From contig JAABNQ010000044.1 in the NCBI GenBank assembly GCA_009928435.1, positions 1 to 32,688 on the forward strand: a DNA stretch of 32,688 bases. The letters are read 5' to 3'. Below, in pieces: positions 27,097-32,688 of the stretch (positions are counted from its first letter, which is position 1; each line of letters begins with the position of its first letter). Origin of the DNA: Bacillus sp. HF117_J1_D. GTDB lineage: Bacteria > Bacillota > Bacilli > Bacillales > Bacillaceae_C. Position numbers and translations under genes: made by a program. Under the pieces are notes generated by a model. That model made no database searches, was not told the DNA's origin, and was given only the letters and a program-made list of their open reading frames with translations.

Positions 27097-27354
27097 TTGG
27101 CAGAAAAAGAAGTAACAGTAGGATTGAAATCAGGATTGCAAGCAAGACCAGCAGCGCAATTTGTACAGGAGGCTAACCGTTTTTCATCAGATGTCTTTAT
27201 TGAAAAAGACGGTAAAAAGGTTAATGCAAAAAGCATTATGGGCTTGATGAGCCTTGCAGCCGGAACTGGAGCATCGATTAAATTGATTGCTGAAGGACCG
27301 GATGAAGAAGAGGCGATTCATACACTAGCGGATTTCGTTGAAAATGACCGCTAA
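27097..27354 (+). CDS. crh: HPr-like catabolite-repression protein Crh
   Basis: Protein of 85 aa with the HPr fold. Where HPr has catalytic His15 for sugar transport, this has Gln15 (GLQARPAA), which defines Crh. Ser46 is kept (NAKSIMGLMS), so HprK can phosphorylate it, and P-Ser-Crh then acts with CcpA as co-repressor. It cannot take part in PTS phosphotransfer. The TTG start lies behind AAGGAGG. It closes the rapZ-yvcK-whiA-crh operon. The terminator is shared with convergent clpP. Confidence 0.95.
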   Translation: MAEKEVTVGLKSGLQARPAAQFVQEANRFSSDVFIEKDGKKVNAKSIMGLMSLAAGTGASIKLIAEGPDEEEAIHTLADFVENDR

Positions 27355-27363
27355 TGCAACAAC

Positions 27364-27413
27364 AAAAGGGCTATCCTTTGAGTCTTTTGACAGACTTTCA
27401 GGATAGCCCTTTT
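27364..27413. terminator. Bidirectional terminator between crh and clpP
   Basis: The 14-bp stem AAAAGGGCTATCCT / AGGATAGCCCTTTT has A and T runs on either side, so it reads as a terminator on both strands. The convergent genes end 10 bases on each side. Confidence 0.92.
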
Positions 27414-27423
27414 GGTGGTCATT

Positions 27424-28026
27424 TTACTTTTCTTTAGTAAGGCCTTCATTTCGGTCGATGATGTGATCAATCAAACCATATTCTTTCGCTTTTTCCGCAG
27501 TCATGAAGTTATCGCGGTCAGTATCTCGCTCAATCACTTCAAGCGGTTGTCCAGTACGTTCAGCTAAGATTTTGTTGAGCTTTTCACGCATGAACAAAAT
27601 ACGTCTTGCTGCAATCTCAATTTCAGTTGCCTGTCCTTGAGCGCCTCCAAGTGGCTGGTGAATCATTACTTCACTATTTGGCAATGCGTAACGTTTGCCC
27701 TTTGTTCCAGCTGCAAGCAGGAAAGCTCCCATAGAAGCTGCCATGCCGATGCAAATGGTTTGAACATCTGGTTTGATGAACTGCATTGTATCGTAGATTG
27801 CCATGCCCGCTGTGATGCTGCCGCCTGGGCTGTTAATATAAATGGATATATCTTTTTCAGGGTTTTCTGCTTCAAGGAATAAAAGCTGTGCGACAATTGA
27901 GTTTGCCACATTATCGTCTATCCCACTGCCAAGCATGATGATCCGGTCCTTAAGTAACCTTGAATAAATGTCGTATGCTCGTTCCCCGCGATTTGTTTGC
28001 TCAATAACTGTTGGAATTAAATTCAT
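27424..28026 (-). CDS. clpP: ATP-dependent Clp protease proteolytic subunit
   Basis: Serine protease of 200 aa that forms the double-heptamer chamber working with ClpC, ClpX or ClpE. The catalytic triad is complete: Ser98 ([10 protein letters not shown]), His123 ([10 protein letters not shown]) and Asp172 ([11 protein letters not shown]). The ATG has AGGAGGAG upstream on the minus strand. It is monocistronic, with a SigA promoter overlapped by a CtsR box, so heat and protein stress should induce it. Confidence 0.98.
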   Translation of the reverse strand: MNLIPTVIEQTNRGERAYDIYSRLLKDRIIMLGSGIDDNVANSIVAQLLFLEAENPEKDISIYINSPGGSITAGMAIYDTMQFIKPDVQTICIGMAASMGAFLLAAGTKGKRYALPNSEVMIHQPLGGAQGQATEIEIAARRILFMREKLNKILAERTGQPLEVIERDTDRDNFMTAEKAKEYGLIDHIIDRNEGLTKEK

Positions 28027-28095
28027 TTTTCTCCTCCTCTTTAAACTGGCTAATCAATCGGTCAGTTTCATTGTAGTAACCTCATGTGTAATGTT

Positions 28096-28125
28096 ATCAT
28101 ACATTGATGGTCAAGAAAGGTCAAA
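28096..28125 (-). promoter_or_regulatory. clpP promoter overlapped by a CtsR operator
   Basis: On the minus strand TTGACC (28124-28119), a 17-base spacer and TATGAT (28101-28096) form a SigA promoter. On the plus strand GGTCAAGAAAGGTCAAA (28109-28125) matches the CtsR heptad repeat (RGTCAAA-NAN-RGTCAAA) with one mismatch and covers the -35. CtsR bound here would block transcription. Confidence 0.88.
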
Positions 28126-28205
28126 CGATACGCTTTTTCCTGACAAAAGAAGAATGTCCTACAACCATATTAACCAACTCGCCATATTTTAAACGATATT
28201 AAGGG

Positions 28206-28234
28206 TTGCAAGCTTCACATTTATCAATTATAAT
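28206..28234 (+). promoter_or_regulatory. Promoter of the tRNA-Arg gene
   Basis: TTGCAA, exactly 17 bases, then TATAAT: a strong SigA promoter ending 23 bases before the tRNA. Confidence 0.82.
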
Positions 28235-28257
28235 CATATATCGTACGGTAAAAAATT

Positions 28258-28329
28258 GCCCTCGTAGTGTAACGGATAACACGCAAGATTCCGGTTCTTG
28301 AAATATGGGTTCGATTCCTGTCGAGGGCG
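28258..28329 (+). tRNA. tRNA-Arg (anticodon CCG)
   Basis: A full cloverleaf of 72 nt without an encoded CCA. The acceptor stem is GCCCTCG/CGAGGGC with discriminator G. The D stem is GTGT/ACAC, the anticodon stem CAAGA/TCTTG with loop TTCCGGT (anticodon CCG, reading CGG), and the T stem ATGGG/CCTGT with loop TTCGATT. It stands alone, with its own promoter and a downstream hairpin. Such tRNA genes are common integration targets, and the sequence beyond it is accessory in character. Confidence 0.95.
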
Positions 28330-28343
28330 CTTGGAACTTGAAG

Positions 28344-28376
28344 CATCAACGTTTGTTGATGATTCATTTTTATTTT
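28344..28376 (+). terminator. Terminator of the tRNA-Arg gene
   Basis: CATCAAC / GTTGATG with loop GTTT, followed by ATTCATTTTTATTTT. Confidence 0.75.
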
Positions 28377-28394
28377 GACCGACTTTTGACCGAC
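28373..28394. repeat. Tandem 11-bp duplication next to the tRNA
   Basis: TTTTGACCGAC occurs twice in immediate succession. Being ~45 bases past a tRNA 3' end, it may be the scar of a lost integrative element, but no second copy of the tRNA end was found in the window. Confidence 0.5.
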
Positions 28395-28408
28395 TGCCTT
28401 TAAAAATA

Positions 28409-28534
28409 TCAATTTACACCTTTTAAGTTCTTGGACCAGACTTTCATAAAATCATTAATTTTATCGTTGTTTATTTGAGCTGATTGGTTAGACATATGTT
28501 TCCTTGCTCCATTTATAAAATCTGTTAAATTCAT
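28409..28534 (-). CDS. Small ORF, unidentified (possible gene remnant)
   Basis: A 41-codon frame on the minus strand reads like protein (NLTDFINGARKHMSNQSAQI, then a Lys/Asp-rich tail ending WSKNLKGVN). No ribosome site precedes the ATG and a stop lies close upstream, so it is probably the tail of a lost gene, for instance of an element once integrated at the tRNA. No family recognised. Confidence 0.28.
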   Translation of the reverse strand: MNLTDFINGARKHMSNQSAQINNDKINDFMKVWSKNLKGVN

Positions 28535-28638
28535 GTTGTATATAGCGAATAGCTATAGTGATGTTTCATTTTTCAGCTAAATAACTTCTGCATTAAACGG
28601 TTTATTTCCCTACGAATCCTTGGCATAAAATCTACGCC

Positions 28639-28878
28639 TTATTTTTTTATTTTAAAAATCTCCCGATCGTGTTGAGTAATCCTTTTATCAAAATAATCAA
28701 GGTCATCCTTTGTAGCGAGTTGTTCGAACTGAGACATGGTTTCAGTATGATATTCTGTCAGCTTTCGATTTTGTTCACTAATAATTTGCTGCTTAGACTC
28801 TAGATTGGTCAAACGTTCATTTTCTTCTTTGATCCCTTTCAACTCATCCAAGATTTGTTTCAACAACTGCTCACTCAT
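28639..28878 (-). CDS. Small coiled-coil protein of unknown function
   Basis: Protein of 79 aa, highly charged and predicted to be almost entirely alpha-helical coiled coil (LLKQILDELKGIKEENERL, then ESKQQIISEQNRKL). No membrane segment or signal. AAAGGAG lies 8 bases before the ATG, so translation is likely. Short orphan coiled-coil proteins of this kind are frequent in Bacillus prophages and islands. I know no function. It is divergent from the next gene, with about 80 bases between the starts. Confidence 0.55.
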   Translation of the reverse strand: MSEQLLKQILDELKGIKEENERLTNLESKQQIISEQNRKLTEYHTETMSQFEQLATKDDLDYFDKRITQHDREIFKIKK

Positions 28879-28958
28879 CTTTATTCTCCTTTCTATATTT
28901 TTTTGGAGTGTACTTCTTATTTATCTTTTTAGTAGTTCTTACAAGGAGTGATGAAAAA

Positions 28959-29474
28959 TTGAGGTTATCATTGGCGGAATTATTACCCTTAAAAGTAACA
29001 ATGTCTAAGCTGATTCAAGATAAGATCCAGGAAAGAGATAGTGTGGCATATGTTGAGTTTGGCAAAGGTGATGACGAGGTTCTACCTGATATGACTTTTG
29101 ATCAAGTAACGGAAGGATTGAAAGAGATTCGAGAGGACTATCGGAAGATTGATTTCCTCATTGCGAAAGCAAATGTTGATCACATGGTCGATTGGGAAGA
29201 TGGTAAACTTTCCATTGCCGAAGCAATCGAACTGGCGAAACAATTACGTGGTGAAGCAAGCCTGCTGAAAAGGTTTGGTAGAAGTAAACCAATGGAACGT
29301 GTTGAAACGTATCATATGCAGGATACAATGTTTCGCAAGGCTTTATTCGAGCCAAGTAAATTAAAAGCACGAGCTGAGAAACTAGAGAAGAAAGCAAACA
29401 GGCTATCAATGGCAATAGAAAAGCAGAATCATAAGATTGAGGTTGAATTCAAGGAAGCAGATAAATATTTATAA
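28959..29474 (+). CDS. Helical protein, possibly DIP1984-like
   Basis: Soluble protein of 171 aa from a TTG start with AAGGAG ten bases upstream. An in-frame ATG at 28908 would add 17 mostly hydrophobic residues without a ribosome site. It begins LRLSLAELLPLKVTMSKLIQ, has a middle acidic part with LIAKANVDHMVDWEDGKLSI and ends in a long Lys/Glu coiled coil. The opening SLAELL helix and the IDFLIAKAN plus G-K-LSIAEAI pattern recall the DIP1984 (so-called septicolysin) family, but the match is loose. Function unknown. Confidence 0.5.
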   Translation: MRLSLAELLPLKVTMSKLIQDKIQERDSVAYVEFGKGDDEVLPDMTFDQVTEGLKEIREDYRKIDFLIAKANVDHMVDWEDGKLSIAEAIELAKQLRGEASLLKRFGRSKPMERVETYHMQDTMFRKALFEPSKLKARAEKLEKKANRLSMAIEKQNHKIEVEFKEADKYL

Positions 29475-29540
29475 GCAAGGATTGTTGTACCTTGCTTGGA
29501 GCATAGGATAATCCTTTGTTGCAAGCTGGGTATAACCCAG
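29473..29540. repeat. Hairpins after the helical-protein gene
   Basis: AAGCAAGG / CCTTGCTT (29473-29480, 29490-29497) and CTGGGT / ACCCAG (29526-29531, 29535-29540), with a short GGATAATCC between them. The first may be a terminator without a T run. From 29541 to 29760 no gene is visible. An inverted pair ACGTTT/AAACGT (29676-29694) lies in an AACGGTTTTACGT-rich stretch that could be a protein-binding site. Confidence 0.45.
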
Positions 29541-29760
29541 AACAGGTAGGGAGATCAAGAAAAAAATGCTTTTAAACGTTTTGTGCAAAACAAAAGGTAT
29601 TCATTTACTACAATCATATTTTTGAAAAATAGGCGATAAGAAAAACGGGTCAACAGATAACGGTTTTACGTATTCACGTTTTACGGTTAAACGTACGCAA
29701 AGATTTTGATAAATTTACTACTCTACTTCGATAGAATTAACTTTCTGACTCCTTATCTTT

Positions 29761-29800
29761 AGAGAGGAACACAATAATGTGTTCCTCTCTTTTAATTTTT
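29761..29800 (+). terminator. Strong orphan terminator
   Basis: A perfect 13-bp stem AGAGAGGAACACA / TGTGTTCCTCTCT with loop AATA, then TTTAATTTTT. No protein gene ends near it, so it may end an unannotated small RNA or be the remnant of a lost gene. Just after it, GGGAGAGGTGAATTAT is followed by GTG and ten codons (VLRVPFDSNR) before a stop, perhaps the decapitated start of another gene. Confidence 0.8.
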
Positions 29801-29870
29801 ATTTCAAAAATAGGGAGAGGTGAATTATGTGCTAAGAGTACCATTTGATAGCAATAGGTAAGACTTTGAT

Positions 29871-30000
29871 TTGACATCCTCCCCGCCCATTCATGATTAT
29901 TCATGAACGAGGATTCCTAAAAGGAACTTACGAGGTTGCTATCTGATGAAAAAGCAGTCCATTTCTGGTAGCTTAGTATGACGATAGCTTTAGGCAGTGT
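29871..30000 (-). mobile_element. Relic of an IS200/IS605-family right end with omega-RNA-like sequence
   Basis: Read on the minus strand the region ends GGGCGGGGAGGATGTCAA, preceded by a perfect hairpin TTCATGA-ATAA-TCATGAA and by GGAATCCTCG. That order (GGAATCC..., hairpin, GGGGAGGATGTCAA) is the typical right end of IS605-type TnpB elements as I know them. The ~70 bases further inside (AGCTACCAGAAATGG region) would be the omega-RNA scaffold. No tnpA or tnpB frame remains. An XRE gene and its control region take that place. Confidence 0.55.
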
Positions 30001-30059
30001 CATCTGCCCTCTTGAAGATAGATTAAACTATTACCATCTAGGCAGATTAAACACAAAAA

Positions 30060-30095
30060 GTTTCTAATAGTTGTCGACAGAAACAAAACGTTTCT
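30060..30095. promoter_or_regulatory. Operator-like array before the XRE gene
   Basis: Half-sites GTTTCT (30060), AGAAAC (30079) and GTTTCT (30090) form two overlapping inverted or everted pairs directly before the regulator gene, a layout typical of autoregulated XRE repressors. A direct repeat AGATTAAAC (30020, 30044) lies just upstream. Confidence 0.45.
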
Positions 30096-30099
30096 AAAA

Positions 30100-30321
30100 A
30101 TGCGAGGCGAAACCATATGGAATAACATTTTGATAGAATGCTGGGGAGACAGATTAAAATGTGAAGCTGCGGGAGAACTTGATATTTCTCCACAAATGTT
30201 AGGCATGATTAAAAGAGGTGATAGAGGCCTCTCCATGAAGTTGGCAAGAAAAACCTCTGAGTATTACAAGATGTCAATCGAAGAGATTTTTTTGGTCAAA
30301 TCAGAAACGATTCGACTCTGA
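30100..30321 (+). CDS. XRE-family helix-turn-helix regulator
   Basis: Protein of up to 73 aa. Residues about 18-60 form a Cro/C1-type helix-turn-helix (KCEAAGELDISPQMLGMIKR, then GLSMKLARKTSEYYKMS and EEIF), with the usual closing helix. The ATG at 30100 lacks a clear ribosome site. A TTG at 30130 behind GAGGCG is an alternative. Small XRE proteins like this control phage, ICE or island genes. Next to it are an operator-like array and a broken small gene. Confidence 0.65.
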   Translation: MRGETIWNNILIECWGDRLKCEAAGELDISPQMLGMIKRGDRGLSMKLARKTSEYYKMSIEEIFLVKSETIRL

Positions 30322-30353
30322 AAAAGATAAGAAGTCAGCTAGGAGGTGATGAA

Positions 30354-30526
30354 GTGGATAACCCAATACAGAAAACCATTGTTGAGCTGTCATCATATAT
30401 TCAAAATATATTGAAGATGGCTCCAGCGAAGAGCTACAACTCTTGCCGGAGCTGATTAATTCGCTTTCTCAACTAGTAATTGATATGTGGGATGAGTTCA
30501 CGTGTCGCACTTCGAATGCCTTATGA
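30354..30526 (+). pseudogene. Small gene broken by a frameshift
   Basis: Behind an excellent AGGAGGTGAT, a GTG opens MDNPIQKTIVELSSYIQN, then the frame runs on only to a TGA at 30453. A second frame continues sensibly with IEDGSSEELQLLPELINSLS and QLVIDMWDEF to a TGA at 30524. Joining them gives a ~57-aa helical protein of the kind that accompanies XRE regulators in Bacillus islands. A single-base indel near 30405-30413 explains the break. No slippery heptamer is seen, so programmed frameshifting is unlikely. Confidence 0.5.
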
Positions 30527-30554
30527 TTCCCGCGGAAGATATCTATTGTATTAT

Positions 30555-31484
30555 TCATGTCTTTTCCCTTAATTCTTCATCACCAACCTCCTTTTGTATT
30601 TTCTCAGATCTATGTTTCTTTTCTTTAGTAAACTTCAAATTTGATAAACTAACACCAATTAAAGTGAAAGCTCCTCCTATTAACGATACAAGTGTTGGGA
30701 TCTCTCCTAATAATAACCATGAAATGATAAGTGCCACAGCAGGTGTCAAATAAAGTGAACTTGTAGCTTCAGACGCCCCTACTTCAGAAGTAATATATGC
30801 AAGTGCAAAGTACGGGATCACTGTTGGGAAAAGCCCCAAATAAATCACAGCATATGTTGATTGCGCAGAAGCATTTGCGATTTCTGAACTTATTCCTGGA
30901 AGAAAAAACAACATAAATAGGGATCCAGCCACGATAGTATAAACAGTAAATGGAAGAGAACCATATTTTTTTAAATAATTGGTTTGAAATACAAAGTAAA
31001 AGCTTTCACCTAAGGCAGCTATCAAAATGAATAATGATCCTAATGCAAAAGCTGATACAGAACCTCCCATCCCAAAAGAAATCAAAGCCACTCCTATAAA
31101 GGCAATAATGGATCCTATCCATCCAAGTTTAGTTAATCTTTCCTTTAAAAAAACTACTGATAATATGGCCGAGAAAATCGGAGTTGTTGAAACTAGTAAA
31201 CTAGCAACTCCAGCGCTGACATCTTTTTCCCCAAAATTTAATGCAGTGTGATAAACGGTAAAGCCTAAAAAACCTAATAGTAAAATGATAGGCACGTCTT
31301 TTTTATCGGGTAGTCTTATTCCTCTCATTACTGCAAAGATAATCAAACCTACTGCACCAATAAGTAAACGTAAGACCGCCAGATGTTGTGGACTGTAAGA
31401 TTGAAGGCCGACTTTGATAGCTGGAAAAGCCGAGCCCCATAATAGGATTGTTAGACTATATGCTAATAAAACTCTCTTTTTCAT
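30555..31484 (-). CDS. EamA/DMT-family transporter
   Basis: Inner-membrane exporter of 309 aa with ten membrane helices in two EamA repeats (about 5-140 and 148-285) and a charged Lys/Glu tail. Motifs: WGSAFPAIKVGLQ near 16-28, LRLLIGA near 38-44, a SLLVSTTPIFSAILSVVFLK block in repeat 1 and SSLYLTPAVALIISWLLLGE in repeat 2. Such proteins move amino acids or other small metabolites. It is divergent from a MocR-type regulator gene, which in many genomes controls a neighbouring DMT exporter. The ribosome site is weak. A 41-codon frame ends three bases before its ATG. Confidence 0.85.
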   Translation of the reverse strand: MKKRVLLAYSLTILLWGSAFPAIKVGLQSYSPQHLAVLRLLIGAVGLIIFAVMRGIRLPDKKDVPIILLLGFLGFTVYHTALNFGEKDVSAGVASLLVSTTPIFSAILSVVFLKERLTKLGWIGSIIAFIGVALISFGMGGSVSAFALGSLFILIAALGESFYFVFQTNYLKKYGSLPFTVYTIVAGSLFMLFFLPGISSEIANASAQSTYAVIYLGLFPTVIPYFALAYITSEVGASEATSSLYLTPAVALIISWLLLGEIPTLVSLIGGAFTLIGVSLSNLKFTKEKKHRSEKIQKEVGDEELREKT

Positions 31485-31487
31485 TAT

Positions 31488-31613
31488 TTAAACCATTTTC
31501 CATTTTTTACTTACAGCAATATACTTTCGGAAAAACTTTAATCCTTTCGTTTCATCCGATATAATATCAGCAAACCGATACTGGTCAAAACCTACTTTTT
31601 GCAACGTACTCAT
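31488..31613 (-). other. 41-codon frame upstream of the EamA gene (possible remnant)
   Basis: On the minus strand a frame encodes MSTLQKVGFDQYRFADIISD followed by a Lys-rich aromatic end. It stops three bases before the EamA ATG. The composition is protein-like, and the frame is open about ten codons further upstream. AAGGGAG lies 12 bases before the ATG, rather far. It may be the C-terminus of a lost enzyme, or a coupled upstream ORF. No family recognised. Confidence 0.35.
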
Positions 31614-31753
31614 AACATCTTGATTCTCCCTTAATATTGTGTTTATTAGTAATCATTGTAAAGCTATTATAAAATAATAATAAATAGAAGAATCCAACTA
31701 ATTACAAACAATAAAAACCAACAAAAATATATTGATTGAGACAGGAGAATTTC

Positions 31754-32341
31754 ATGAGCAAAACACCTCGTTACCTCCAAATCGTTCACTCGATTAGGGG
31801 GAAAATAACACAGGGGGAATGGGCAGTTGGAAGTAAACTGCCTACTCAAAAAGAGTTGTCTGAAAAGTATCAGGTAAATAGAAGTACTGTTATTACGGCT
31901 ATTGAAATTTTAAAAGCAGAAGGCATACTTGAAGGAAAAAAGGGAAGTGGGGTTTACGTCGTAAACAACAAGTGGTCATTATTGACTGCTGCTTCACCTC
32001 CGAACTGGAATGATTTATCAAAATGGGCAGCGCACCCTCCAAGTGATAGTACGGTACAAGTTATTAATGAATCAGAAACAAAAAAAGAAATGATTCAATT
32101 AAGTAAAGGTGAGTTGGGATGTGACCTATTTCCACAATCAGAAATAGCGAAATCTATGGAGAAGGTCTCCTATCAATTGCATAATGTTGGTTACGGAGAT
32201 GGGCTTGGAGATATAGATTTAAGAAAGGAAATTAGCAAACACCTTGAAAAACAAGGTGTTTATGCTTCTCCTTCAAACATTTTAATTGTTTCAGGAGCCC
32301 TTCAAGCTCTTAAACTTATTTCTTTTGGGGTATTACTGTAA
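31754..32341 (+). pseudogene. MocR-type GntR/aminotransferase regulator, truncated
   Basis: 195 aa remain of a protein normally about 450-480 aa. The N-terminal GntR winged helix is intact (RYLQIVHSIRGKITQGEW, LPTQKELSEKYQVNRSTVIT, GSGVYVV; about 6-75). After a linker the start of the fold-type I aminotransferase domain appears (GYGDGLGDIDLRKEISKHL, then ILIVSGALQALKLIS). It stops at GVLL, within the family's conserved GALQAL-L-S-G-LL block, before the PLP lysine and substrate site. The stop lies inside an inserted transposon-end-like sequence. ATG 31754 has AGGAGA upstream. The truncated protein could still bind DNA. Confidence 0.8.
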
Positions 32342-32448
32342 ATCAGCACATTATTTCCGACACCTAATTTCAAATTAATCCAGGTCAATAACCTGAAATA
32401 GTGTGCTGTTTTGATCACTTTATTTCAGACACGGAAATAATTTTGTGC
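32337..32448. mobile_element. Transposon end with repeated binding-site-like motifs
   Basis: Starting with TGT at 32337, directly after the last MocR-like codon, four copies of a CAC-NN-TATTTC-type motif occur: 32347-32358 forward, 32395-32406 reverse, 32416-32426 forward and 32433-32447 reverse (variant). Copies 1 and 3 also share a following GACAC. Copies 1 and 2 form the inverted pair CAGCACATTATTTC / GAAATAGTGTGCTG. Terminal TGT plus several spaced transposase sites is the organisation of Tn7/Tn552-like and related DDE transposon ends. The other end is outside the window. Confidence 0.5.
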
Positions 32449-32475
32449 ATTATTCCAGCAGTTTTACTTAAAAGA

Positions 32476-32496
32476 AACTCCCTTAAAAAGGGAGTT
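32476..32496 (-). terminator. Terminator of the right-edge gene
   Basis: AACTCCCTT / AAGGGAGTT with a 3-base loop overlaps the stop of the minus-strand frame, and TCTTTTAAG follows on that strand. Confidence 0.65.
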
Positions 32497-32688
32497 CCAA
32501 TGCCGGAATCAATTTTTTTGATATTATCCTCACTTTGTATACCTCGACCAATCTCAGGGTGAACGTCACATCGTCCTCCAACGTCACGAACCACTCATTG
32601 TAATCTTTTTCAAAACACGCTTTATAATAACGATGTTGAATCCGTATTTCGAAGGTCATTCCTGTAAATGTTTCATACTCTTGCTGGC
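32483..32688 (-). CDS. Unidentified protein, C-terminal 67 residues only
   Basis: A minus-strand frame enters from the right edge and ends at a TAA at 32485. It reads QQEYETFTGMTFEIRIQHRY, then KACFEKDYNEWFVTLEDDVT, and ends with a hydrophobic/basic strand-rich tail (SKKLIPALELPF). Composition and the terminator at its end suggest a real gene. It would be the first gene inside the element whose end truncates the MocR gene. I do not recognise the family, and the start is outside the window. Confidence 0.5.
   Translation of the reverse strand, partial: QQEYETFTGMTFEIRIQHRYYKACFEKDYNEWFVTLEDDVTFTLRLVEVYKVRIISKKLIPALELPF

Noticed and set aside
28224-28412. A 62-codon minus-strand frame over the tRNA-Arg gene
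   Set aside because: It runs through a perfect tRNA cloverleaf and its promoter. Such antisense-to-tRNA frames are a known annotation artefact.
30000-30236. Minus-strand 78-codon frame as a tnpB remnant
   Set aside because: The residues do not resemble TnpB RuvC or zinc-finger motifs, and the frame is antisense to the XRE gene. Only the right-end scar is kept.
30401-30415. Programmed ribosomal frameshift in the small gene after the XRE regulator
   Set aside because: No slippery heptamer or downstream stimulatory structure is visible. A plain indel is simpler.

Overview
The window is a chromosomal segment from a low-to-middle GC, endospore-lineage Firmicute (order Bacillales). A Planococcaceae/Sporosarcina-like member would fit, but the family cannot be fixed from sequence alone. 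Evidence: the B. subtilis-like block uvrB-uvrA-yvlB-yvlD-hprK-lgt-yvoD-ppaX-yvoF-yvcD-trxB-rapZ-yvcK-whiA-crh-clpP in conserved order, Gram-positive control sites (a PhoP box, a LexA box, a sigma-W promoter, a CtsR box), and strong AGGAGG-type ribosome binding sites with many GTG and TTG starts.

Layout. 1-4.8 kb: a phosphate-uptake operon pstSCAB-phoU behind a PhoP box. 4.8-9.7 kb: a mixed region with a structured dispersed repeat, a YfbR-like HD phosphohydrolase, csbA, a second dispersed repeat with a membrane-protein relic, a HAD phosphatase, and a small operon with its own ECF-type promoter. That operon encodes a membrane-anchored protein carrying only sigma region 4, an overlapping one-helix membrane protein and a DUF2164 protein. 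A palindrome cluster and a D-Ala/Gly/Ser-type amino acid permease follow. This material lies between csbA and uvrB, which are neighbours in B. subtilis. 9.7-15 kb: LexA-controlled uvrBA. 15-16.7 kb: sigma-W-driven yvlB-yvlD. 16.8-20.9 kb: hprK-lgt-yvoD-ppaX-yvoF, with a second copy of the structured repeat between hprK and lgt. 21-23.8 kb: TPR protein YvcD and thioredoxin reductase. 24.2-27.4 kb: rapZ-yvcK-whiA-crh. HPr kinase (HprK), P-Ser-HPr/pyrophosphate phosphatase (PpaX) and Crh together form much of the carbon-catabolite signalling module. 27.4-28.1 kb: clpP on the minus strand, with a CtsR box over its promoter.

28.2 kb to the end: an AT-rich accessory region that begins at a tRNA-Arg(CCG) gene. 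It holds small orphan genes, several relics, an apparent IS200/IS605 right-end/omega-RNA scar, an XRE regulator with an operator-like array, a frameshifted small gene, and an EamA exporter divergent from a MocR-type regulator. The regulator is cut off by what looks like the end of a transposon with repeated transposase-binding-like sites, and an unidentified minus-strand gene runs off the right edge.

Most noteworthy: (1) the membrane-anchored sigma-region-4 protein with an ECF-like promoter and an overlapping membrane partner; (2) the ~195-bp structured repeat directly upstream of two unrelated genes, with a compensatory base change in one helix; (3) the multi-site transposon end that truncates the MocR gene.
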